A DNA stretch of 64,000 bases from Aquabacterium sp. OR-4 (GTDB taxonomy: Bacteria > Pseudomonadota > Gammaproteobacteria > Burkholderiales > Burkholderiaceae_C), in NCBI RefSeq assembly GCF_025290835.2, contig NZ_JAOCQD020000002.1:930001-994000 (forward strand), read 5' to 3'. This document shows positions 8,402-17,608 of this stretch, one piece after another. Positions within the stretch are counted from its first letter, which is position 1. Each line of letters starts with the position of its first letter. A program made the position numbers and the translations under genes. A model generated the notes under the pieces. The model saw only the letters and a program-made list of their open reading frames with translations. It was not told the DNA's origin and did not search any database.

Positions 8402-9838
8402 ATGCGGCGGCGTTGCGCCGCCCCGACACAAACCGCAGCGGCGCAAACTGCAACGGCGCCCACCGCAGCGGCGCCTACCGCCCCTGCACCACCGCCCGCC
8501 GGACCGCACCGCTTGACTGCCCTGCCCTCGCCGCCCCCCTCGCCCTGGCGCTGGATCCCCACGCTGTACTTCGGCCAGGGCCTGCCCTATGTGGTGGTGA
8601 TGACGCTGGCGGTGGTGATGTACAAGAACCTGGGCGTCTCCAACACCGAGATCGCGCTGCTCACCGGCTGGCTGTACCTGCCGTGGGTGATCAAGCCGCT
8701 GTGGAGCCCGCTGGTCGAGCTGCTGGGCACGCCGCGGCGCTGGGTGCTGGCGATGCAGTGGCTGATCGGCGCGGCGCTGGGTGGTGTGGCCCTGGTGCTG
8801 CCGGGGCCCGAGCCGGTGCGCGCCACGCTGGCCGTGCTGTGGCTGCTGGCCTTCGCCTCGGCCACGCACGACATCGCCGCCGACGGCTTCTACCTGCAGG
8901 CGCTGCGGCCACGCCAGCGCGCGGCCTTCGTGGGCGTGCGCAGCACCTGCTACCGGCTGGCCATGATCGCCGGCCAGGGCGGGCTGATCGCGCTGGCCGG
9001 CTGGTGGCAGCAGCAGCAGCCCGGGCTGGGCGCGGCCGGTGCCTGGGTGCGGGTGTTCGGGCTGCTGGGCGCGCTGTTCGTGCTGCTGGCGCTGCTGCAC
9101 ACGCTGAGCCTGCCGCGGCCCGTGGCTGGCGCACCCGCGCCGGCTGGCGCCTCGGTGCCAGCGCCAACCCGGCGCCGCGCCGGCGAGTTGCGGCGCGACT
9201 TTGTGGCCGTGTTCGCGGCCTTCCTGCGCCGGCCCGACATCGGGCGCGTGCTGGCCTTCCTGCTGCTGTACCGCTTTGCCGAGGCGCAGCTGCTGAAGCT
9301 GGTGGCGCCGTTTGCGCTGGATGCCGCCAGCGCCGGCGGCCTGGGCCTGAGCAACCAGCAGCTGGGCCTGGCCTACGGCACGCTGGGCGTGGCCGCGCTC
9401 ACCGCGGGCGGGCTGCTGGGCGGCTGGGTGATCTCGCGCCGCGGGCTCGACCGCCTGCTGTGGCCCATGGTGGTGTGCATGCACCTGCCCAACCTGCTGT
9501 TCGTGGCGCTGGCGCTGTGGCAGCCCACGCAGCTGGGCTGGATCAGCGCGGCGCTGATGGCCGAGCAGTTCGGCTACGGCTTCGGCTTTGCCGCCTACAT
9601 GGTGTTCATGATGATGGTGGCCGAGGGCCCGCACCAGACCGCGCACTACGCCATCTGCACCGGCTTCATGGCGCTGGGCATGATGCTGCCCGGCATGGCC
9701 GCCGGCTGGCTGCAAAGCCAGCTCGGCTACACCGGCTTCTTTGTCTGGGTGTGCGTGGCCACGATCCCGTCCTTTGTGGCGGTGGCCGCGGTGCGCATCC
9801 GCCCGGGCTATGGCCGCGAGGCGGAAACCGAGCTTTGA
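8402..9838 (+). CDS. MFS transporter, AmpG-like (muropeptide permease-type)
   Basis: This multi-spanning inner-membrane protein of the AmpG/PAT branch of the major facilitator superfamily is recognised by its first helices (TLYFGQGLPYVVVMTLAVVM, then WLYLPWVIKPLWSPLVELL). About twelve hydrophobic segments follow. AmpG imports GlcNAc-anhydroMurNAc-peptides for cell-wall recycling, but this subgroup is broader and the substrate is unproven. The start is uncertain: ATG 8345, ATG 8402 or TTG 8513 all fit, and the Ala/Thr/Pro-rich stretch before about 8520 does not look like transporter sequence. The gene is divergent from the TonB receptor and near two murein-peptide enzymes, which fits a salvage role. 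Confidence 0.8.
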   Translation: MRRRCAAPTQTAAAQTATAPTAAAPTAPAPPPAGPHRLTALPSPPPSPWRWIPTLYFGQGLPYVVVMTLAVVMYKNLGVSNTEIALLTGWLYLPWVIKPLWSPLVELLGTPRRWVLAMQWLIGAALGGVALVLPGPEPVRATLAVLWLLAFASATHDIAADGFYLQALRPRQRAAFVGVRSTCYRLAMIAGQGGLIALAGWWQQQQPGLGAAGAWVRVFGLLGALFVLLALLHTLSLPRPVAGAPAPAGASVPAPTRRRAGELRRDFVAVFAAFLRRPDIGRVLAFLLLYRFAEAQLLKLVAPFALDAASAGGLGLSNQQLGLAYGTLGVAALTAGGLLGGWVISRRGLDRLLWPMVVCMHLPNLLFVALALWQPTQLGWISAALMAEQFGYGFGFAAYMVFMMMVAEGPHQTAHYAICTGFMALGMMLPGMAAGWLQSQLGYTGFFVWVCVATIPSFVAVAAVRIRPGYGREAETEL

Positions 9839-9903
9839 ACGGCGCGGCGGCCGGCAACCCAGCGGTGGTCGCCGCGCAACCGGCTCTGCCGGGCCGCTGG
9901 CGG

Positions 9904-9946
9904 CGCCCCCTGGGGGGAGGCGCCGCAGGCGCTTACGGGGCGGAGC
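9904..9946. repeat. REP-like repeat, family 2, copy D
   Basis: The sequence CCCCCTGGGGGGAGGCGCCGC followed by AGGCGCTTACGGGGCGGA lies between the convergent permease and pirin genes. It matches 32730-32770 (CCCCCTCGGGGGGATGGCGC, then AGCGCGCCAAGGGGGTGA) position by position with few differences. Both contain nested inverted repeats. It may serve as a bidirectional terminator here. Confidence 0.45.
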
Positions 9947-10648
<702 letters not shown>

Positions 10649-10724
10649 TCAGACAGTCTCCAGCGTGGCCGCCATCGTGCCTCCCCCGCATCCCGGTGTG
10701 GTGGTGCGGGGCTTGAAGCATCCA

Positions 10725-10739
10725 TTCAAATAAGATGAA
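10725..10739. promoter_or_regulatory. LysR-type operator candidate (T-N11-A)
   Basis: TTCA-N7-TGAA forms a small dyad that fits the T-N11-A LysR box. It lies in the only AT-rich part of the gap between pirin and the divergent lysR gene, 20 bp before the regulator start. The arrangement fits autoregulation plus control of pirin. Confidence 0.4.
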
Positions 10740-10758
10740 AGACTGACGCTTGCATGAC

Positions 10759-11730
10759 ATGCCCCATACCCGCCGCCAGGCCCTGACCCCCGACGCGCTG
10801 CTGATGATGGACACCATCGCGCGCTGCGGCAGTTTTGCCGCCGCCGCCCGCGAGCTGGGCCGTGTGCCCTCGGCGCTGACCTACAGCGTGCGCCAGCTCG
10901 AAGAAGCGCTCGATGTGCTGCTGTTCGACCGCCGCTCGCGCCAGGCCCAGCTCACCGCCGCCGGACAGGAGCTGCTCAGCGAGGGTCGGCGCCTGCTGGC
11001 CGAGATGGACGCGGTGGCCAACCGCGTGCGCCGCGTGGCCACCGGCTGGGAGAGCGAGCTGACCATCGTGGCCGATGGCGTGGTGTCGCGGCTGGTGATG
11101 TTCGAGCTGATCGAAGGCTTCTACGCCCAGCGCACCGACGACGGCAAGCCGCCCGGCACGCGGCTGAAGATCCGCCGCGAGATCATGACCGGCACCTGGG
11201 AGGCGCTGGTCACCGGCCAGGCCGACTTGTCGATCGGCGTCACGCTCAGCGCCACGCCGCAGGCCGGCATCGAGCTGCAGCCGCTGGGCGAGGTCGATTT
11301 CGTGTTCTGCGTGGCGCCGCACCACCCGCTGGCCGCCGGCGACGCGCCGCTCACCGACGAGCAGATCTTCCAGCACCGTGCGGTGGCGGTGGCCGATTCG
11401 GCGCAGCGACTGTCGCCGGCCACGGTGAACCTGCTGCCGGGCCAGGACGTGCTCACCGTGCCCACGCTGGCGGCCAAGGTCGAGGCCCTGCTGCGCTGCC
11501 TGGGCTGCGGCTTCGTGCCCGAGCCGCAGGTGCGCGATCACTTGCGCGCCGGCCGCCTGGTGACGCGGGCCGTGGCGCGCCAGCGTGTGCCGGCGCGGTT
11601 TGGCTATGCCTGGCGGCGCAATGCCGGCCGTGGCCAGGCCCTGGCCTGGTGGCTGAGCCAGCTCGACAGCCCGACCACGCGGCTGGCGCTGTTCGACCGC
11701 CACTGCAGCCTGCTCGAGCCGCTGGAGTAA
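10759..11730 (+). CDS. LysR-family transcriptional regulator
   Basis: A 323-residue LysR regulator with an N-terminal winged helix ([42 protein letters not shown]) and a substrate-binding domain. The ATG at 10759 is preferred over an in-frame TTG nine bases upstream. It is transcribed away from the pirin gene, which it probably regulates, and is followed 10 bp later by gluQRS, so the two may be co-transcribed. Confidence 0.9.
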   Translation: MPHTRRQALTPDALLMMDTIARCGSFAAAARELGRVPSALTYSVRQLEEALDVLLFDRRSRQAQLTAAGQELLSEGRRLLAEMDAVANRVRRVATGWESELTIVADGVVSRLVMFELIEGFYAQRTDDGKPPGTRLKIRREIMTGTWEALVTGQADLSIGVTLSATPQAGIELQPLGEVDFVFCVAPHHPLAAGDAPLTDEQIFQHRAVAVADSAQRLSPATVNLLPGQDVLTVPTLAAKVEALLRCLGCGFVPEPQVRDHLRAGRLVTRAVARQRVPARFGYAWRRNAGRGQALAWWLSQLDSPTTRLALFDRHCSLLEPLE

Positions 11731-11740
11731 GCCGCCGGCC

Positions 11741-12649
11741 ATGAGCGCATCCAGCAGTACCCGCCGGCCGGGCTATGTGGGCCGCTTCGCGCCCTCGCCC
11801 ACCGGGCCGCTGCATGCCGGCTCGCTGGTGGCCGCATTGGCCAGCTGGCTGGATGCGCGCGCCCATGGCGGCAAGTGGCTGGTGCGCATCGAGGACGTGG
11901 ACACGCCGCGCTGCGTGAGCGGCGCCGACGAGCTGATCCTGCGCCAGCTGGCGCGCTGCGGGCTGTTTCCTGACGAGCCGCCGGTGTGGCAGTCGCGCCG
12001 CGGCACGCTGTACGAGGCCGCGCTGAAGCGACTGCACACGCTGGGCCTGGTCTACCCCTGCGCCTGCACCCGGCGCGAGGTCGAAGAGGCCCTGGTGGCG
12101 CTGGGCGTGCTGCACGGCCGCTTCGAGGAGCGGGTGTATCCCGGCACCTGCCGCGCCGGCCTGCATGGCCGGCCGGCGCGCGCCACGCGCCTGCTCACCG
12201 TGTGCGGCGGCATCGAGGCGGTGGTGAGCTGGAACGACCGCCGCAGCGGCCCGCACCGCCAGAACGTGGCCCGCGAGGTGGGCGACTTCGTGCTGCACCG
12301 CGCCGACGGCCTGTGGGCCTACCAGCTGGCGGTGGTGGTGGACGACGGCGCGCAGGGCATCACCGATGTGGTGCGCGGCGCCGACCTGGCCGACAACACC
12401 GCCCGCCAGGTCCATCTGCAGCGCCTGCTGGTGCTGCCCGAGCCGCGCTACCTGCATGTGCCGCTGGTGCTGGGCGACGACGGCCACAAGCTCAGCAAGC
12501 AGAACGGCGCCCGCCCGCTGGAGACACGCGAGCCACTGGGCGCGCTGCGCGCCGCCGGCCACGCCCTGGGCCTGCCCGAGCTGCACGCCAGCACCGTGCC
12601 CGACTGGCTGCAGGCCGCCACGCTGGCCTGGGCGCAGGCCTGGCTTTGA
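11741..12649 (+). CDS. gluQRS: Glutamyl-Q tRNA(Asp) synthetase
   Basis: A 302-residue paralogue of glutamyl-tRNA synthetase lacking the anticodon-binding domain. It attaches glutamate to the queuosine base of tRNA(Asp). The HIGH-type signature appears as [17 protein letters not shown], the KMSKS-type loop as HKLSKQNGA, and the zinc-binding region includes [10 protein letters not shown]. Length and absence of a C-terminal anticodon domain separate it from GltX. It starts 10 bp after lysR and is followed by a dispersed repeat. Confidence 0.95.
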   Translation: MSASSSTRRPGYVGRFAPSPTGPLHAGSLVAALASWLDARAHGGKWLVRIEDVDTPRCVSGADELILRQLARCGLFPDEPPVWQSRRGTLYEAALKRLHTLGLVYPCACTRREVEEALVALGVLHGRFEERVYPGTCRAGLHGRPARATRLLTVCGGIEAVVSWNDRRSGPHRQNVAREVGDFVLHRADGLWAYQLAVVVDDGAQGITDVVRGADLADNTARQVHLQRLLVLPEPRYLHVPLVLGDDGHKLSKQNGARPLETREPLGALRAAGHALGLPELHASTVPDWLQAATLAWAQAWL

Positions 12650-12656
12650 ACTTGTA

Positions 12657-12739
12657 GGACACCCGGCCCCGCGGGTACGCGGGTCCACCCGCCGGGCGGG
12701 TGGAGGGCCTGCTTGGGGCGGCCCGGCGCTGGCCCGCGG
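12657..12739 (+). repeat. Dispersed intergenic repeat, family 1, copy C
   Basis: This copy lies just after gluQRS. It contains a perfect 19-bp inverted repeat, CCACCCGCC-G-GGCGGGTGG (12685-12703), then the shared core GGGGCGGCCCGGCGCTGG. It matches 2586-2671 in reverse complement and half of 531-614. Its position behind a stop codon and its stem suggest terminator-like or REP-like function. Confidence 0.6.
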
Positions 12740-12849
12740 GATGGTGCACCCGGCACCGCTGGCCGTTGCCGCCCGCCTGTCGATGGCATGATGCCGGCCC
12801 GCGGGGCGTGCCCCGCGACGCATTCAACCCGCTCCAGGATGATCACCCG

Positions 12850-13554
12850 ATGACCACCACCGCCTCCGGACTCCAGTACGAAGACACCACGCCGGGCACC
12901 GGCGCCACCGCGCAGGCCGGCCAGTCGGTCACCGTGCACTACACCGGCTGGCTGCACGACCCCACGGCGCCCAATGGCCGTGGCACCAAGTTCGACAGCA
13001 GCAAGGACCGCGGCGATCCCTTCGAGTTCGAGCTGGGCGCCGGCATGGTGATTCGCGGCTGGGACGAGGGCGTGCAGGGCATGCAGACCGGCGGCACCCG
13101 CGTGCTGGTGATCCCGCCCGAGCTGGGCTATGGCGCCCGCGGCGCCGGCGGCGTGATCCCGCCCAATGCCACCCTGGTGTTCGAGGTGGAGCTGCTGCCC
13201 GAACCCGAGCGCAAGCCGCTCGAGATCACCGACGTGGTGGTGGGCAGCGGCGCCACCGCCGCCGCCGGCCAGCGCGTCACCGTGCACTACACCGGCTGGC
13301 TGCACGAGCCCGGCGCCGCCGATGGCCGTGGCCGCAAGTTCGACAGCAGCAAGGACCGCGGCGATCCGTTCCGCTTCCAGCTGGGCGCCGGCATGGTGAT
13401 CCGCGGCTGGGACGACGGCGTGCAGGGCATGCAGGTGGGCGGCACCCGCGTGCTGGTGATCCCGCCCGAGCTGGGCTATGGCCCGCGCGGCGCCGGCGGC
13501 GTGATCCCGCCCAACGCCACGCTGGTGTTCGAGGTGGAGCTGCTGGGCGTCTGA
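12850..13554 (+). CDS. FKBP-type peptidyl-prolyl isomerase with two tandem domains
   Basis: A 234-residue protein made of two complete FKBP domains (about residues 5-115 and 124-234) that speed prolyl cis-trans isomerisation. Each has [32 protein letters not shown], the [14 protein letters not shown] loop and [11 protein letters not shown]. Over residues 27-116 versus 143-232 I count 80 of 90 identical positions, so the second domain is a recent internal duplication of about 348 bp. Single-domain FKBPs of about 115 residues are the family norm. There is no signal peptide, so the protein is probably cytoplasmic. The ATG at 12850 opens the usual [12 protein letters not shown] start. Confidence 0.95.
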   Translation: MTTTASGLQYEDTTPGTGATAQAGQSVTVHYTGWLHDPTAPNGRGTKFDSSKDRGDPFEFELGAGMVIRGWDEGVQGMQTGGTRVLVIPPELGYGARGAGGVIPPNATLVFEVELLPEPERKPLEITDVVVGSGATAAAGQRVTVHYTGWLHEPGAADGRGRKFDSSKDRGDPFRFQLGAGMVIRGWDDGVQGMQVGGTRVLVIPPELGYGPRGAGGVIPPNATLVFEVELLGV

Positions 13555-13582
13555 GTGGCGCCGGCCGCCCTGGCCGCCCCGG

Positions 13583-14227
13583 TCACACCACGCGCGACAC
13601 CGTGCGGCGGCGGCCGGTGGCCGCTGCGGCCCCGGCCAGGCTGGCCAGGCACAGCAGCAGCGCGCCCGGCTCGGGCACGGCCTGGATCTCCAGGCTGAAA
13701 CGCTCACCGGCCGCGGCGCCGGCCGGGGCCAGCAGCCAGGCGCTGGTGCCGGCCTGGGCAAAGGGTGCGCCCAGGTCGAGGCCCAGGGTTTCGGGCAGCG
13801 ACAGCCGGATCGACTGCTGCGTGGCATCGCCGTCCAGCGTGTCGAGCTGCCCGAACGCGGGCGTGACCGAGCCGACCAGCGCAAATTCGGCCTGCCCCAG
13901 CAGCACCCGCAGCTGCGACAGCGCGGTGCCGGGCACCAGGCCGATCACCGCATCCAGGCGCAGCCACTGGCCCACATCGGCGGCCTCGAGCTCAAAGCTG
14001 TAGTGCGCGCGGCCGCCTTCGGCCAGTTGCAGATCGAGGGCCAGCTGCTGGCCGCTGAGCGTGGCGCCGGCGCTGCTGCCCACGCTGGCGCTGGCCGATT
14101 GCAGCAGCACGGCCTGCGCCGGCTGCAGGCCCAGTGCGGCCAGACCGGCCACGCAGACCAATTGCGCCACCAGGCGCTTGAACGGGGCCACCGCGGTTGG
14201 CGGCTTCGGGGTGTGGGGGGTCATCAT
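13583..14227 (-). CDS. PEP-CTERM sorting-domain protein, exported
   Basis: A 214-residue secreted protein with an N-terminal signal peptide (LVCVAGLAALGLQPAQA) and a C-terminal PEP-CTERM signal: VPEPGALLLCLASLAGAAAA followed by GRRR. PEP-CTERM proteins are processed by exosortase and typically released or displayed by biofilm-forming Gram-negatives; that is family knowledge. The middle is a beta-rich Ala/Leu/Ser region of unknown function. It begins 20 bp after the stop of the PhoD-like phosphatase, which suggests co-transcription. No exosortase gene lies in the window. Confidence 0.88.
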   Translation of the reverse strand: MMTPHTPKPPTAVAPFKRLVAQLVCVAGLAALGLQPAQAVLLQSASASVGSSAGATLSGQQLALDLQLAEGGRAHYSFELEAADVGQWLRLDAVIGLVPGTALSQLRVLLGQAEFALVGSVTPAFGQLDTLDGDATQQSIRLSLPETLGLDLGAPFAQAGTSAWLLAPAGAAAGERFSLEIQAVPEPGALLLCLASLAGAAAATGRRRTVSRVV

Positions 14228-14247
14228 GGTCTCCAGGGCGGGGTGGC

Positions 14248-15822
14248 TCAGGCGGGCTGCAGGGTCTTGCGGTAGACCGACGCGCCGCCCAGGTCCTTGA
14301 AGTCGACCGTGAAGCTGCGGCTGCTGGCGTCGATGTTCACCTCGCCAAAAAACTGCAGGCCGGCCAGCGGCGACAGGTTCACCTGCCCGGTGGGCGGCGC
14401 CTTGAAGAAGTCGACGCGCGGGCCGAAGGTCAGATCCAGCGTGTTGGGGCCGAAGCTGCCGGCGTTCAACGGGCCCGAGACAAACTCCCAGAAGCCGTTG
14501 AAGTCGCTGAACTGCGCCTGGTTGGGGTCGTAGTAGTGCGCGGCGCAGTAGTGCACGTCGGCGGTCAGCCAGACCACGTTCTTCACCGCCATCTGCTTGA
14601 TGGCGCGCAGCAGGCCGGCGATCTCGAGCTCGCGGCCCTTGGCCGTGCCGTTGTCGCCGTTGGCGATGGCTTCCCAGCGCAGGGTGCCGGCGGCATCGCG
14701 GCCGTCGCCCACGTTCAGGCCGATGGGCATGTCGGCGGCAATCACCTTCCAGGTGGCGCGGCTGCGGCGCAGGCCCTGCTTGAGCCACTCCAGCTGCGCG
14801 GCACCCAGAAACTCGGTGGCGGCGCCGGCCGTGGCCTGCAGGTTGGCGCTGTTGGCCGCGCGGTAGCTGCGCATGTCGATCACGAACACGTCGAGCAGCG
14901 GGCCGTAGGCAATGTGGCGGTAGACGCGCTCGGGCTCCTCGGTGGTGAAGGGCCGCATCGGCGCGTACTCCTGGAAGGCGCGCGCACCGCGGGCAATCAG
15001 CAGCGGCACGTTCTTCTCGGTGTAGCGGGCGTCGGCCTCCAGGCTCTTGGCGTCGCTCCAGTTGTTGGTGACCTCGTGGTCGTCCCACTGCCAGATCTGC
15101 GGCACCTCGGCGTTGAAGCGGCGCACGTTCTCGTCGAGCAGGTTGTAGCGGTAGCGGCCGCGAAACTCGTTGAGCGTCTCGGCCACCTTGCTGACCTCGG
15201 GCGTGACGATGTTGGTCCAGGTGCCCAGTGGGGTGCTCACGCTCTCGGTGATCGGGCCATCGGCATAGATCGTGTCGCCGCTGTGCAAGAAGAAGTCGGG
15301 CTGCACCAGGCGCATCTGCTCATAGATCTTCATGCCGCCGAAGCTGGTGTTGATGCCCCAGCCCTGGCCGGCGGTGTCGCCGCCCCACACGAAGCGCACG
15401 CTGCGCTTGAGCGCCGGGGTGCGAAAGCTGCCCAGCACCGGCTCGCTGCTGGCGCGGCGGTTGTCCAGGCCGGTGAACCAGGCGCGCACGAACACCTGGC
15501 GGTCGGCCGGCAGGTCGATCAGGTCGACACGCGCGGTGTAGTCGCTCAGCTCCAGCGCATGCGGGCCGTTCACGCGCTGGGCCTTGCTGAAGGCCTCGTC
15601 GAAGGCGTATTCCACATGCAGGCGGGCCGGGCGGTCGGCGCGGCTCCACAGCATGATGCGGCCCAGCGCCATGTCGCCCAGCTGGATGCCTTGCGCCATC
15701 AGCGGGCGATCGGCGTCCGACGCGGCCAGCGCCGGCGCGCAGCGCAGTGTCGGCAGCGTGGCGGCACCGGCCAGCGTGAGGCCCGACTTGAGCAGTCGGC
15801 GGCGGTCAATGGGCGAGGTCAT
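14248..15822 (-). CDS. phoD: Alkaline phosphatase D-family phosphoesterase (PhoD), Tat-exported
   Basis: A 524-residue PhoD-like phosphodiesterase/phosphomonoesterase. It opens with a twin-arginine signal (DRRRLLKSGLTLAGAAT), has the Ig-like PhoD N-terminal domain (LMLWSRADRP region) and then the metallophosphatase core with WGGDTAGQGWG, DFFLHSGDTIYADGP, WDDHEVTNNW and TADVHYCAAHYY, which supply the metal ligands. PhoD enzymes release phosphate from esters outside the membrane and usually need Ca/Fe. It is transcribed with a PEP-CTERM protein downstream and is divergent from the DUF2087 gene across a 382-bp gap. Confidence 0.92.
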   Translation of the reverse strand: MTSPIDRRRLLKSGLTLAGAATLPTLRCAPALAASDADRPLMAQGIQLGDMALGRIMLWSRADRPARLHVEYAFDEAFSKAQRVNGPHALELSDYTARVDLIDLPADRQVFVRAWFTGLDNRRASSEPVLGSFRTPALKRSVRFVWGGDTAGQGWGINTSFGGMKIYEQMRLVQPDFFLHSGDTIYADGPITESVSTPLGTWTNIVTPEVSKVAETLNEFRGRYRYNLLDENVRRFNAEVPQIWQWDDHEVTNNWSDAKSLEADARYTEKNVPLLIARGARAFQEYAPMRPFTTEEPERVYRHIAYGPLLDVFVIDMRSYRAANSANLQATAGAATEFLGAAQLEWLKQGLRRSRATWKVIAADMPIGLNVGDGRDAAGTLRWEAIANGDNGTAKGRELEIAGLLRAIKQMAVKNVVWLTADVHYCAAHYYDPNQAQFSDFNGFWEFVSGPLNAGSFGPNTLDLTFGPRVDFFKAPPTGQVNLSPLAGLQFFGEVNIDASSRSFTVDFKDLGGASVYRKTLQPA

Positions 15823-16204
15823 GGGCAGCTCCGTGCTTGGGGTATGCCGCCCAGCTTAGGTGTTGGCCATGTTCGGGCTGTGTCAGTGCCGGCCCGGTGG
15901 CCTGCCGCGTTCGGCTCACCGGGCGGGTCAGGCGCGTGACGCCGCGCAGGCGGCGCCACCCGCGCCAGCCACGCGCCGCGCAGCCCGGCTACACTGGCGC
16001 CCTGGTCGGCAGTTCACCCAGGCGTTGCCGCGCGAGACCCCTCGCGTGCTGAACCTGCCCCTCGCAAGCCGAGGCCCCCGAGCCAAGCCATCCCGCCGTT
16101 TTCTGCGCGGGCAATGCGGCTGGAAGACGGCAACCCCCAGCACCCCGGTGCAGCCCTGCGGCTGCGCCCCGTGGTCCAGCATTGCCTGCGTGGAGAAGCG
16201 TGCC
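15823..16204. other. 382-bp divergent intergenic region (phoD / DUF2087)
   Basis: No convincing gene is seen here. A TACACT hexamer at 15989-15994 could be the -10 box of the rightward gene, which would leave a leader of about 200 nt. The leader is GC-rich and contains several short stems, including GCAGCCCTGCGGCTGC around 16150. I do not recognise a known riboswitch. Confidence 0.35.
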
Positions 16205-16930
16205 ATGAGCCGAATTCCCCTGCCCTTGCGGGTGCCCGATGCGTCGCAGTTCGCGCGTGCCCTGGGCAAATCCCTGCACAGCCGCCATGCCGAGGGCGCG
16301 CCACCACCGGGCCACCAGGAGCTGCTGAACCTGCTGGCCCGCGCCGCCGGCCACCGCAACCTGCAGGCGCTGCGCGCCGCCATGCCCACACCGGCGGCCA
16401 CGCCTGCCGCCGCCGCACAGGCCCTGCCGATCGATCCGGCCAGTCTGCCGCGCCCGGCCCGGGCCCCCGACGAGACACCCACCGCGCTGCCGCTGAGCGC
16501 CAACGCGCGCAAGGCGCTGGGCCAGTTCGACCCGCGTGGCCGCCTGGTGCGCTGGCCCATCAAGTACAGCGTGCAGACGCTGGCGATGTGGGTGCTGTGG
16601 ACCCTGTTCGAAGCCCGACGCACCTACACCGAGCGCGAGGTCAACGCCATCCTGCGTGCGGCCAATGCTTTCGATGACCATGCCACGCTGCGCCGCGAGC
16701 TGGTCAACCACCGGCTGCTGGCGCGCGAGAGCGACTGCAGCGCCTACTGGAAGCTGCCGGCCCAGCCCGACGACGAGGCCCGCGCGCTGCTGCAGGCCTG
16801 GCGGCTGCGCCAGCGCACGCTCAGCGGCGTGCGCACCGAGCGGGCCGACAGCCCGCGGCGGCGCCTGGCCGGGCCGGCGCCTGCGGCAACGCCTTCGTCG
16901 GCGCCTTCGTCAGTGCCCGCGTCAGACTGA
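16205..16930 (+). CDS. DUF2087 winged-helix protein with an N-terminal glyoxalase-associated-type helical region
   Basis: A 241-residue protein of unknown function. The middle (about residues 95-190) matches DUF2087: the pattern [17 protein letters not shown], then [36 protein letters not shown] and a terminal aromatic-Lys strand, a winged-helix-like fold often found in MarR/GNAT-linked regulators. Residues 10-60 ([11 protein letters not shown]...[20 protein letters not shown]) resemble the short helical module found before some glyoxalase-like proteins. The C-terminus is a low-complexity Ala/Pro/Ser tail. The 3' end overlaps the convergent orn gene by 9 bp. Confidence 0.75.
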   Translation: MSRIPLPLRVPDASQFARALGKSLHSRHAEGAPPPGHQELLNLLARAAGHRNLQALRAAMPTPAATPAAAAQALPIDPASLPRPARAPDETPTALPLSANARKALGQFDPRGRLVRWPIKYSVQTLAMWVLWTLFEARRTYTEREVNAILRAANAFDDHATLRRELVNHRLLARESDCSAYWKLPAQPDDEARALLQAWRLRQRTLSGVRTERADSPRRRLAGPAPAATPSSAPSSVPASD

Positions 16931-17506
16931 CAGGAAGTGCTGCCGGTAGTGCAGCAGCTCGTCGATCGACTCGTGGATGTCGGCCAGCGCGGTGTGCTTC
17001 TGGGCCTTCTTGAAGCCCTCCAGCACGCCGGGCTTCCAGCGCCGCGCCAGCTCCTTGAGCGTGCTGACATCCAGGTTGCGGTAATGAAAGAAGTCTTCCA
17101 GCGCCGGCATGTCCTTGGCGAGAAAACGCCGGTCCTGGCAGATCGAGTTGCCACACATCGGGCTCTTGCCCTTGGGCACATAGGTCTTCAGCCAGGCGAT
17201 CACCTGGGCCTGGGCCGCGGCCTCGTCCACGGTGCTGGCCTTCACGCGGTCGATCAGGCCGCTCTTGCCGTGCGTGCCCTTGTTCCAGTTGTCCATGCCG
17301 TCGAGCACCGCGTCGCTCTGGTGGATGGCGATCACCGGGCCTTCCATGCGCACGGTGAGCTGCGGGTCGGTGACCACCACCGCGATCTCGATGATGCGGT
17401 CGGTGAACGGCGACAGCCCGGTCATCTCGAGGTCGATCCAGATCAGGTTCTGGTCACTCGAGGCCAGGGGCGTGCCGGCGGCAGGGGCGTTGTCGGTTGA
17501 GCTCAT
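16922..17506 (-). CDS. orn: Oligoribonuclease
   Basis: A 194-residue DEDDh 3'-5' exoribonuclease that degrades di- and short oligoribonucleotides, including pGpG. Exo I motif: [10 protein letters not shown] (Asp, Glu). Exo II: MDNWN and the preceding region. Exo [22 protein letters not shown] (His, Asp). Length is normal for the family. It is divergent from the M48 peptidase gene, with about 100 bp between starts, a gene order seen in related betaproteobacteria. Confidence 0.96.
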   Translation of the reverse strand: MSSTDNAPAAGTPLASSDQNLIWIDLEMTGLSPFTDRIIEIAVVVTDPQLTVRMEGPVIAIHQSDAVLDGMDNWNKGTHGKSGLIDRVKASTVDEAAAQAQVIAWLKTYVPKGKSPMCGNSICQDRRFLAKDMPALEDFFHYRNLDVSTLKELARRWKPGVLEGFKKAQKHTALADIHESIDELLHYRQHFLSV

Positions 17507-17608
17507 GCGCAGATTGTCGCAGCCCTACACTTGCAGGCCCGAAGCGTCGCCCCGATCGGATGCCCTGACGCCCGCTGCCCGGCCGTCGCGCGCCCGTCGC
17601 CCATCCCC

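Noticed and set aside
15823..16204. Riboswitch or small RNA in the DUF2087 leader
   Set aside because: Several short stems exist but none matches a known conserved riboswitch core, and no terminator with a T-run is present.
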